A stretch of 64,000 nucleotides of DNA, from assembly GCA_038030265.1 (NCBI GenBank), contig CM075937.1, positions 45,674,198 to 45,738,197 of the forward strand. Reading direction: 5' to 3'. The notes under the pieces are model-generated. The model made no database searches, was not told the origin of the DNA, and saw nothing but the letters and a program-made list of their open reading frames with translations. This document shows, one piece after another, positions 56,541-64,000 of this stretch; position 1 is the stretch's first letter; each line of letters begins with the position of its first letter. The translations under genes and the position numbers were made by a program. The stretch is from Corythucha ciliata. Its lineage: Eukaryota > Arthropoda > Insecta > Hemiptera > Tingidae.

Positions 56541-56835
56541 TCACAAAATGTAAGTTTAGCCGTTTTCAAAGCGTGAATGGACAGTTTGACCATTTTTCGA
56601 ACGCCAGTGGATAGTTTTTTGGCATTTTGAGGGCTTGAATGTTGAATCGTCAGCTTTAAACATTTTCTACGTGCAAATGGCTAGTTTGGCCATTTTTGGA
56701 GTTCCGATGGTCGGTTTTGCCATTTTCACTGCAAGTATCGCTACGTTGATCCTTTTCAAGGCTGGAAAAGTCAGTTTCGCTGTTTCTCTACCACATTATA
56801 CTCAATTTTTCCATTTTTAGGGCCTGAATTTGAAA
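56541..56835 (+). repeat. B-family short-period array
   Basis: GGCTAGTTTGGCCATTTTTG-like units, adjoining the 3' end of the R1-clade relic. Confidence 0.75.
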
Positions 56836-57009
56836 ATTTAGCTGTACGGAACTATAAGGTGGTTACCAAGTGTGCACCTTCTTCTCGACCTGTTGTGTGC
56901 CCCGGAGGGCACATTGCCAGAGAGGGTAGACCAGTCCTGACTTCAGGGAAGTGACCTGGCCCATGCAAGTCCTGCGTCCTTGCCAGCTGGTCAAGGCCAA
57001 CACGCTGCC
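56836..57009. other. unassigned GC-richer stretch
   Basis: About 170 bp including TGCCCCGGAGGGCACATTGC. No gene or repeat recognised. Confidence 0.3.
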
Positions 57010-57137
57010 TAAACCCGAATAAACGCGAATTGTGGTTTTTTAATTGTTAGCCGCGAATTAGCATTTTTAGTTTAATTTTAGACGTCATTTAGCGTTATTC
57101 CTAAAGTACCTACAAGCTAAAAAGGGATTTTTACCAA
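57010..57137 (-). repeat. A-family array, left of Copia
   Basis: TTAGCCGCGAATTAGCATTT-like units (minus orientation). The same array continues after the Copia element at 62679. Confidence 0.65.
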
Positions 57138-57142
57138 TTTCC

Positions 57143-57720
57143 TAAAGGTCCGTGAGATTAAAAGAAAAGTAGGTAAGAACGTTTGAGAACAACGAGAAGT
57201 ATTTTGTTTATTTATAAAGAAAGAAAAGAGGGTGGAAACATGTGTTGAATTAATAAACGTTAGAATGGGGAACTTGCATGAATCTCAGATTGGGTAGAAA
57301 AGCATACCGGTGATTTGACCCGTGAACTGAAGGATAACAACGGAAGTTGCAACCCGATTGGTGCGTTTTAAGATTTTTAAAAAAGGTTCAAAGTTCTTCA
57401 GAAGAGGATGGATGGTGCGAGGGGAAATGACGTAAATACTTACTTGTGAAGCATTTGAGGGAACTCTAAAATTGTTTGTTTACAAATAACATGAAAAATG
57501 TTCCCCCATTAAACTCGTCTAACCCCCTCTTCCCCGCATCATCCATTTCAATAAGTAAGTTTTTACGACATCGAACCCCCACTCAAAATTTTTAAAAATT
57601 CCCTAAAAAAACATCCTTGACTGATTTCAAAGTTTAATGTGAGCAAAAGACTTGTGGAAGAGCCCTCTTTAAGCAACACCAACTTTTGAAAAATGTGCAA
57701 GTCCCCCATTGTCATCAACA
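57143..57720 (-). repeat. Copia 3' LTR, split by a 441-bp MITE
   Basis: Shared with the 5' LTR: 57143-57266 and 57708-57720. On the minus strand it starts TGTTGATGACAAT and ends GGACCTTTA. Without the insertion the LTR is only about 137 bp, short for Copia. Over the largest shared block the two LTRs differ by one base (GAAGTATT against GAAGGTATT). Confidence 0.88.
57267..57707. mobile_element. 441-bp MITE in the 3' LTR
   Basis: Ends GGGGAACTTGCAT and (complement) GGGGGACTTGCAC. AT is repeated at both edges. The interior carries subterminal inverted blocks (GGATGGATGGTGCGAGGGG against a complementary GGATGATGCGGGG). It is absent from the 5' LTR. Its right end is duplicated at 53791-53857. Confidence 0.85.
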
Positions 57721-57731
57721 CTCCCCCTCAA
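57721..57731 (-). promoter_or_regulatory. Copia polypurine tract
   Basis: The minus strand reads TTGAGGGGGAG directly before the 3' LTR start TGTTGATG, the expected plus-strand primer position. Confidence 0.88.
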
Positions 57732-57769
57732 TTCTACGTGGTGGTCCATGATGCATCCAGGGGCCCTAG

Positions 57770-58290
57770 TTAGAGTTGTCGGGAAATAATCCCGCAAGCG
57801 GTATCCAAGGACGCTTCATCAGAAATAGTATTATCTCGCCATAGCAACCACCTCACGTGAGTTTTTCCCGACAACTCGGAATAAGGCCCCAGGAGACCGA
57901 GTGAGTTACGTAGTTTCACAAATTTCGTGTGACCCAATCCTTTAGTCAGAAGATCGGCAATTTGCTCTTCGGTTGACACGTATCGAAGTTGAATGATATT
58001 TTCTTCTATAAGGTCCTTCAGGAAATGGAAACGGACGTCGATGTGTTTTGACCGTTTAGTTTCCAACGTGTTCGCCATTCTGATTGTTGACAAATTATCT
58101 TCATAAATAGTAACAGGTGTCACTGGTCCGTCCGGCCATAAGTCTGGAAAGAAAAATGCATTCAGTAGCAGCTGTTGCAAGCGCTACAAACTCTGCCGAA
58201 CAGCTCGAAAGAGTGACTAGTGGTTGTTTTTGGGTCTTCCAAGCTACAGTGTTCCCGAAAGCCTTAAAAATGTAGCTCGACACGCTTCTT
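57770..58290 (-). pseudogene. Copia RNase H region (frameshifted, N-terminus deleted)
   Basis: Degrades the RNA template during reverse transcription. Seen: DLDRRSVSSYIFK-like start, WKTQKQPLVTLSSCSAEFVA, then after a one-base frame change YEDNLSTIRMAN and KRSKHIDVRFHFL, and an LLTKGL end. The segment that normally links RT to RNase H (roughly 100 residues in the family) is missing: RT ends at ELVGG and RNase H motifs follow at once. Confidence 0.85.
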
Positions 58291-58294
58291 CTGT

Positions 58295-60655
58295 CTAAAT
58301 CAACCCTCCGACCAGTTCCTTATAAGGATAAGTCCCAGAGGATAAGCTGCCTTTGGTGAGTTGCAACTTAGCCTCTACCGGTACTTTTCTTGGTTTGGCA
58401 TCGACCATTCCAAATTTTTTAAAGAGTTTGGAAATTAGAGCGCTCTGATTTAGGCTCAATCCCTCGGCTGTCCGTTGAATGGCGATTCCGAGAAACTCTA
58501 ATGATTCCGAATTATCACGAGTTAGATCCCTCATGTCGAATTCGTTCGTAAGTGCCAGTTTCACATCATCCAGATCCGAAGTAAATCCCGAAGCTAAAAT
58601 CATATCGTCTACATAAACGAGTATGTAAGTCGATTTCTTTATATACAGGCATGAATCGGTACTTGACCTGGTAAAACCTAAACCTTTCAGAAAAATGTTA
58701 AGTCTATCATACCAGCATTTGGGAGATTCTTTTAGACCATAGAGAGACCTTTTTAATTTACATACAAGCCCTTCGACACTGGCCAAACCTTTGGGAGGGT
58801 ACATGTAGACTGGTTTTGTCAAATATCCATTCAGGAAAGCGTTCTTGACATCTAGCTGTGAAAAAACAAGGTCTTGATTAACAATCAACGACAGAAGAGT
58901 TCTCACTATAATCATTCGCGCAACCGGAGCATAGATTTCTTCCTTTAATACCTCCCCCTGAAGAAACCCTCGAGCCACCAACCGAGAATTACGAATTTTT
59001 TGACCTCCGACGTTCTTTTCCTTGAAACCCCATCGAGAATCAATAATTTTAATGCCTTCTGGTGGTTCGACCAAATCCCACGTATGATTTCTCTTTAGAG
59101 CAGCCAACTCCTCGTCAATTGACGGTTGCCACCCTTCTTGGATGGCGTCCTCGAAAGATTCCGGAGCTCCTTCGAATAGAGCATTTACGGACAGTGCAGC
59201 AAGCAGATTGACATCATAATCATTTAGCCAATCCGGAAGTTTTCTTTCTCGAGAAGATCTACGAAGACGGCTGGTGACGTGTGTATTCGAATTAAGTTCG
59301 CCACTATTTTCTTGTTCTTCCACGGTTTGATCATCGAACGAAGATAAAACGTCATCATCAGGTCGGAAATCATTAGATGCACCTTCAGCACCTTCAACGA
59401 ACGGCAAAACCTGGACAGACGGACATTCATCGGCATCGATGTCTTTTTCAAAGTAAGTTTTTGATTCATCGAAAACTACATTTCTCTTGAAAACAACTTT
59501 CTCTAATTTTGGATCCCACAGTCTATACCCATTTGGCGCATATCCAACCATGACCATCTTTTGACTTCGATCGTCAAGCTTACGGCGTTGTTCCTTATCC
59601 ACATGAACGTGAGCAACACACCCAAAAAGTTTTATTTTTGAAAGATCAGGTGAATGTCCAAACCATTTTGTGGCAGGGAGAACACCCTTTTTCAGAACAC
59701 TAGTTGGCCTTCGGTTAACGAGATATACCGCTGTGAAAAGAGCTTCACCCCAAAAGGACTTTGAAAGTTTGGAATCGGCAAGGAGACACCGAACTACGTC
59801 AAGTAGGGTCCGATTAAACCTTTCGGCACAACCATTTTGTTGAGAAGTGCGGGGAATGGTGTACTCTACATTAATGCCCTTAGCTTTTAAATAATTTTTG
59901 AAAACGTGAGACGTATATTCTCCCCCAGAATCGCACCGTATTCTACTGATTTTTAAAGGGCTGAATTTCGTCTCGACAGCTGCTTGATATTCTTTAAATT
60001 TTTCGAATACCTGGTTCTTACTTTTTATGAGGTAAACGCTCGTAACGTGTGACCAATGATCAATAAACGTGACAAAATATCGCATTCCATCATGGGTAGG
60101 CACCTCCATCGGTCCACAAACGTCTGTCGAAATTACTTCCAGAATTCTCTTAGCCTTGCGCTCATCTGGAAGACGATGAAAAACGTTTTTAGTTTGCTTA
60201 CCCCGGAAGCACACCTCACATGGCATTTTTGAGGGGTAGGCCGAACTGTGACCCATGCGTCGGTGAACGAGGACATCATCACTGGAGAGCAGATAGGTTA
60301 GATGCTCAGCGACAGTGAACTTGACAACGTAAAGATTATTGACATTCTCTCCTTCTAGTACAAGACAACCAGAGCTATCATGCACGCTGACAGTATTTTC
60401 ATGGAATCTGAGGGCTAGACCTTTTTGCTCTAAGCATTTAACAGAAAGCAGATTTTTCGTAAGACCTTCACATTCAATTACGTTATCAATAATTACTGGT
60501 CGCCCACTTGGCAACGAGACGTGAAGCTTACCACATCGACGAGCATCCACCGAAACATTTCTTTTCGCAACGGTCGGTAAAACCGACTGCTTCTGCATTC
60601 TGTAAAAATTTACCTGTATCTCTATCGACAAGGTGATGAGTTGACCCAGAGTCAA
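58295..60655 (-). CDS. Copia integrase-reverse transcriptase polyprotein segment
   Basis: An open frame of 786 codons. A GAG-pre-integrase region with HRRMGH is at about residue 132. The integrase core has its three acidic residues: TDVCGP (about 176), CDSGGEYT (about 240) and NGCAERFNRT (about 276). An LNDYDVN-like linker leads to RT: HTWDLVEPPEG, RLVARGF, QLDVKNAFLNG, then YVDDMIL (about 680) with both catalytic Asp. The frame ends at ELVGGLI because of a deletion. The first ~20 codons belong to a frame joined to protease by a frame change, so the ATG at 60655 is not the true start. Long open frame and intact motifs suggest a fairly young copy. Confidence 0.93.
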   Translation of the reverse strand: MTLGQLITLSIEIQVNFYRMQKQSVLPTVAKRNVSVDARRCGKLHVSLPSGRPVIIDNVIECEGLTKNLLSVKCLEQKGLALRFHENTVSVHDSSGCLVLEGENVNNLYVVKFTVAEHLTYLLSSDDVLVHRRMGHSSAYPSKMPCEVCFRGKQTKNVFHRLPDERKAKRILEVISTDVCGPMEVPTHDGMRYFVTFIDHWSHVTSVYLIKSKNQVFEKFKEYQAAVETKFSPLKISRIRCDSGGEYTSHVFKNYLKAKGINVEYTIPRTSQQNGCAERFNRTLLDVVRCLLADSKLSKSFWGEALFTAVYLVNRRPTSVLKKGVLPATKWFGHSPDLSKIKLFGCVAHVHVDKEQRRKLDDRSQKMVMVGYAPNGYRLWDPKLEKVVFKRNVVFDESKTYFEKDIDADECPSVQVLPFVEGAEGASNDFRPDDDVLSSFDDQTVEEQENSGELNSNTHVTSRLRRSSRERKLPDWLNDYDVNLLAALSVNALFEGAPESFEDAIQEGWQPSIDEELAALKRNHTWDLVEPPEGIKIIDSRWGFKEKNVGGQKIRNSRLVARGFLQGEVLKEEIYAPVARMIIVRTLLSLIVNQDLVFSQLDVKNAFLNGYLTKPVYMYPPKGLASVEGLVCKLKRSLYGLKESPKCWYDRLNIFLKGLGFTRSSTDSCLYIKKSTYILVYVDDMILASGFTSDLDDVKLALTNEFDMRDLTRDNSESLEFLGIAIQRTAEGLSLNQSALISKLFKKFGMVDAKPRKVPVEAKLQLTKGSLSSGTYPYKELVGGLI

Positions 60656-60903
60656 CTACAAAGGTCAACGTTCGTCCACATTTATACTGGGGAGTCTTCA
60701 AGTCATCGCTTGTTGTGAAAAATGATAAAAGGCACATTTTTTGACGTTTTCACTTTTGAAACACCGGAAAAACCTTTGTTTTTATTATTGTTAGGACACT
60801 CGGACTTCTTGTGACCCTTCAAACCACAGCCAAAGCATTTCAACTTGAACTCCGAACTTACGGACGTTTTCTTAGGCCAAGGTTTTGACTTTTTTTTGTC
60901 CAA
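60590..60903 (-). pseudogene. Copia zinc knuckle and protease (two frames)
   Basis: The zinc knuckle CFGCGLKGHKKSEC (CX2CX4HX4C) lies in the 60703-60903 frame. The protease active-site region FVVDSGSTHHL lies in the 60528-60737 frame. One-base frame changes near 60895, 60735 and 60590 separate gag, knuckle, protease and integrase. The first two are at or near A or T runs. Confidence 0.85.
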
Positions 60904-61519
60904 GAAAACTCACGGTGTCTACTTCAGTTTTCATTTCTGAAAGAAAACGTTCATCTTCAGATAATAGCTGATTTTTAAGAAAATCGAGAGTGACAGAATT
61001 GGGGTCGCTGTGACATAAAATAGATACAGTTCTGGTAACCGACTGATAGCAGGGGGGCATAGCCGACAGTAATGCTGTAATGACTTCCTGGTCACTGATC
61101 GCTCCCCCAGCAGCTTTCAATTCACCTATCAAGCGCTCAAATTTACAAAAGAAATCGAGTAAAGTACAGTCGCGTTTGTATTCCAACTGACTCAAAACTT
61201 TCTTTATTCTCACTTGTTCAGCAATCCCACCTTTGGTATAGGTTGCTTTGAGACATTCTATCATTCCTTTCGCTGTTACCTGGTCTTTTACAGTAGCCAA
61301 CACGGAGTCATGCAAAAATTGAACAATCAAACTTCGTGCCTTGACATCCTTTTCTAGAAAATTTGCCATCTCTGCTTGCTCGGCAGGAACATTTTCATTT
61401 AGGACATCTTTGCACTTGTTGGCTTCAAGGAGTAACTTCAGTCTGAACACCCAGTTCCCAAAATTCTTACCGTCAAACGGTTTCAACGCACCGGCGACTG
61501 CCACGGTACCTGTCGCCAT
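60872..61519 (-). CDS. Copia gag
   Basis: Forms the virus-like particle. From ATG at 61519 (MATGTVAVAG) there are 215 codons. KPFDGKNFGNWVFRLKLLLE at about residues 12-31 is the conserved start of UBN2-type Copia gag. LLSAMPPCYQSV near residue 150 is also typical. I chose 61519 over the upstream in-frame ATG at 61654 because the extra 45 codons cross the PBS and the LTR end. The frame leaves the zinc knuckle at about 60895. Confidence 0.9.
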   Translation of the reverse strand: MATGTVAVAGALKPFDGKNFGNWVFRLKLLLEANKCKDVLNENVPAEQAEMANFLEKDVKARSLIVQFLHDSVLATVKDQVTAKGMIECLKATYTKGGIAEQVRIKKVLSQLEYKRDCTLLDFFCKFERLIGELKAAGGAISDQEVITALLSAMPPCYQSVTRTVSILCHSDPNSVTLDFLKNQLLSEDERFLSEMKTEVDTVSFLGQKKVKTLA

Positions 61520-61546
61520 TACTTTGTTCTTTACAAACGACGAAGC

Positions 61547-61557
61547 GGCCCATAACC
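61547..61557 (-). promoter_or_regulatory. Copia primer binding site (half initiator tRNA-Met type)
   Basis: The minus strand reads GGTTATGGGCC immediately after the LTR end. This is complementary to the GGCCCATAACC anticodon-stem segment of eukaryotic initiator tRNA-Met, the cleaved-tRNA priming known for Drosophila copia. Confidence 0.85.
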
Positions 61558-61577
61558 TAAAGGTCCGTGAGATTAAA

Positions 61578-62555
61578 ATAGCGTTTTCCATTAGCACAAA
61601 AAGTAGAGCTGGGGCTGCTCCGGGTCTGATCTGATAAGAGTTTAAAGATTCCATTTGCCAATTGATCCTCAGCAGAGCGACTTTTTATTCGTTCCATTTA
61701 TCCCTACGCTCCTCCGTGGATCAGAGCTAGAGCAACTTCAACTGCTCCGTCAAAATCGACGGAGCGGTAAACCTTTCTTGGAAGGTTCATTGTGATAAGC
61801 ATCGTTTTGAGTTCGTACTTTGTTTTTCGTCGTGGATGAAGCCAACGATTTGTTGAACGAAAGCGGTTTAACAATCATTCAAGTTCTGTTATTCGTAGGT
61901 ACCATTATCGTCGATTACTCAACAGATCCAGAGAAGTGGTCAGATGAAGCCACTAGGCTCATTTTGAAATGTATGGATAACTCTAGTCTAGAGTCAAGCT
62001 CGTCCGACGAAAAATATGAAAATAAGAAGACTACGTGGGCTATTATTGCAGCATAAATCAATAAGGAGAAGACGGAATAACAAAAACCTAGTGCCAGTGT
62101 TCCAATCGTTACAAAACGGTTCATCCGGATTCTCTACATTAATGAAGTTATTCATCTTTATGTATTACATATTTTCCCCAAAGCCCATTCCTTCATTGTT
62201 CCTGGAAGAACATTATTAATAGAATTGGGCATTGAACTCACGAAGGGATGCACCCGATTTGTTCACAGTCATGCTAATAAGTACATTCTCGCTAACCACA
62301 AGCACTCCACACAAAAATATACAAATGCTCAGCTCATGCACGTAAATAAATATGTACTTCCATTCAATACAAACACAAAAACTACAAAACAGTCATGAGG
62401 AGGAAGGTTGTTATTAAAGAGCGCTCTCTTCCACTTGTTAAAAGTCGTTCCATTTCAACCCACTCTTTGCCAGATTTTGGTTCGATCCCAGCGGGCTTGT
62501 GACGTCACAAGAGCGGCCCCAGAGCACTTTTGAAATGGCAAAAGGAAAAAGCTAT
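61578..62555. mobile_element. 978-bp TIR element with SANT-like ORF, in the 5' LTR
   Basis: Left ATAGCGTTTTCCATTAGC and right complement ATAGCTTTTTCCTTTTGC, with further agreement (AAAAGT, CTGGGGC, GCTC) over about 47 bp. AAA repeated at the edges gives a probable 3-bp duplication. The 3' LTR provides the empty site. A 3-bp duplication plus a Myb/SANT-like ORF would fit PIF/Harbinger, but the TWA rule is not cleanly met. Confidence 0.82.
61820..62056 (+). pseudogene. short ORF with Myb/SANT-like segment
   Basis: 78 codons. The segment EKWSDEATRLILKCMD followed by KKTTWAIIAA resembles the start of arthropod Myb/SANT-like domains (WSDEATRLLL...KKxxWxxIA). A typical domain needs about 30 more residues with a further Trp, and the frame stops instead. 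It is likely a captured or decayed second protein of a Harbinger-like transposon. The first 35 residues are not recognisable. Orientation is opposite to Copia. Confidence 0.4.
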
Positions 62556-62678
62556 AAAGAAAAGTAGGTAAGAACGTTTGAGAACAACGAGAAGGTATTT
62601 TGTTTATTTATAAAGAAAGAAAAGAGGGTGGAAACATGTGTTGAATTAATAAACGTTAGAATTGTCATCAACATTTCC

Positions 62679-63430
62679 AGCTATGAATTTCTGCCGCGCA
62701 TTAGCTCTTTTTCTCAATTTTACACCACGAATTATCCATTTTCATTAATTTTAGTCGTAATTTAGCAATTTTTTAACTTTTAGCAACGAAGTTGTCTTAA
62801 AAGGATGATAATTGTGTTTTCGTGAGTTAGAATTAGCCTCTGTGAATTGGCATTTTTCTCAATATTATCCGTGGTCCGTGGATTAACTGTTTTTCTCAAT
62901 TTTAGCCGTGAATTTGCTCTTTTTCTTAATTTTACACTGTGAATTAGACATTTTTATTAATTTTTGCCGCAATTTAGCGATTTTTTTACATTCAGCTATA
63001 AGAATTAACGCTTTTTAACGAGGGTTTCTCAATTCTAGCTGTGAATTAGCGATTTTGCCCAATGTTGGCCGCGAAATTGCGTTTTTCCTCATCTTAGCTG
63101 ATAATTCACGATTTTTCTCAATTTCTCTCAACTTCAGCTGCCAATTAACGTTTTTAGCAGCTAAATAGCCATTTTTCCTTATTTCACAAGTCAATTGTTG
63201 TTTTTCTACGCCTTTTTTACTCTTTATCCGTGAATTAGCATGTTTTCTCAATTTTATCCCCCCCCCTTTATATAGTCCTCTTCTCTTATCCCCACCACTG
63301 ACACCTTCGCGAATTGGCGTTTTTATTAATTTACCCCAGTGAATGAGCAATTTGAGCCGGGAATTATAGTTTTTCCTAATTCTAGTAGCAAATTAGCGCT
63401 TTTTCCAATTTTTATCCAGTGACCAAGGCC
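62679..63430 (-). repeat. A-family short-period array, right of Copia
   Basis: TTTTTCTCAATTTTAGCCGTG-like units of about 30 bp, continuing the array at 57010-57137. A C9 tract lies near 63259. Confidence 0.8.
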
Positions 63431-64000
63431 CCCCCGATTGGCCGGGGCCCCTAGGCAGTTGCCTAGTTACTGCGATTAGAGCTTTTTTGTGGTTGGATTT
63501 TTTCATGGTTTGAGCTTTCGTGTCCTCAAACGCGAAGCCTCAAGGATTTAGTCCGTTAAAGTTTAAGCGTTTGATAAGATAAAAATGAGGAAATGTTGCC
63601 TTCCCTTTATCTAAATTACTAAAGAAAACTTCGAGGACTTGTTAAGTTAAGGAAGCGGGAGGTATGCCCAACTGTCAGTTAAAGAATGTTAGTCACCAGC
63701 TTATTTTCGCGAACAATACAACCACAGGGAGTCTAAAATTTTTAATACTTTTTGTAAAGTCACGACTTTTTGTATTTTTCAAGATAAATAAACTCGTCAA
63801 CCCTATAAAACTGAAAAATAAACAACCGGCTTCATCGAGTTTATCTCGCTCTTTTCTACTCTCTGGGACGCTTTCATCTGATAAAAATAAATAAAGTGTG
63901 AGTAATGGGGCGAGGAAATGAGTGGTGGGAAGGGGAGTAATTTAGTCACTGCAACTCCCCATAATCTCATTCGAGTTGTGGAGGGCGACAAAAACGTTTT
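63431..64000. other. repeat copy and unassigned DNA
   Basis: CCCCCGATTGGCCGGGGCCC at about 63433 and CAGTTGCCTAG resemble DNA-transposon termini. The copy-2 dispersed repeat follows at 63535-63668. The rest has no supported gene. Confidence 0.4.
63535..63668 (+). repeat. dispersed repeat pair, copy 2
   Basis: Homologue of 53197-53340. Confidence 0.8.

Larger units (their letters stand above)
57143..62673 (-). mobile_element. Copia LTR retrotransposon, complete but defective
   Basis: TTTCC at 57138-57142 and 62674-62678 forms a 5-bp target duplication. On the minus strand the order is 5' LTR, PBS complementary to initiator tRNA-Met, gag, protease, integrase, reverse transcriptase, RNase H, PPT, 3' LTR, which is Copia (Ty1/copia) order. 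The coding region has several frame changes and an RNase H-proximal deletion. Each LTR is split by a different DNA transposon. It inserted into an A-family array. Confidence 0.95.
61558..62673 (-). repeat. Copia 5' LTR, split by a 978-bp TIR element
   Basis: LTR sequence occupies 61558-61577 and 62556-62673. The insert is absent from the 3' LTR. The transcription-start region of the LTR cannot be assigned, as no clear TATA box is identifiable. Confidence 0.88.

Overview
The window looks like transposon- and repeat-dominated intergenic or intronic DNA from an invertebrate animal nuclear genome, most likely an arthropod. Support: a Jockey-clade LINE with a PRE_C2HC-type gag, an R1-clade LINE fragment, a Copia element primed by a half of initiator tRNA-Met (known from Drosophila copia), several hAT-like non-autonomous elements, and a degenerate pogo/jerky-type C-terminal tail. 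I recognise no complete host gene. Up to five isolated exon-like segments have good splice context, but I cannot name their genes. There is no prokaryotic gene structure, rRNA or CRISPR. || Layout. 1-5.6 kb: two tandem copies of a ~3.1-kb unit carrying an internal inverted repeat and a broken pogo/jerky-like tail ORF; copy 2 carries a 150-bp MITE whose empty site is preserved in copy 1. 5.5-7.5 kb: a cluster of AACCGAGT/ACTCGGTT motifs, then DNA rich in stable hairpins. 8.2-36.9 kb and 44.5-49.7 kb: very long, diverged short-period arrays. I distinguish families A, B, D and E (about 29-31 bp), C and F (about 20-21 bp), G (CCAACCACAG type) and a 15-bp X-box array. Several arrays lie inside, or are interrupted by, TIR elements with 8-bp target duplications (8175-10067, 14562-18756, 44832-46103). 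37.2-41 kb: a Jockey-like LINE, disrupted by a tRNA-like insertion and an internal deletion. 53.9-56.5 kb: a GC-rich R1-clade LINE relic. 57.1-62.7 kb: a Copia element on the minus strand with PBS, PPT and a 5-bp target duplication, whose very short LTRs are each split by a different DNA transposon. || How it fits together: the sequence records nested insertion. Short-period arrays are both the cargo of hAT-like elements and the target for hAT, Copia, LINE and MITE insertions. The most unusual signals are the shared design of the array families, 24 consecutive RFX X-box-like 15-mers (35319-35684), the hairpin cluster with tandem G.A mismatches and short loops (6403-7314), and the Copia LTRs with reciprocal interruptions. 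Coordinates of array boundaries are approximate, because the units decay gradually.
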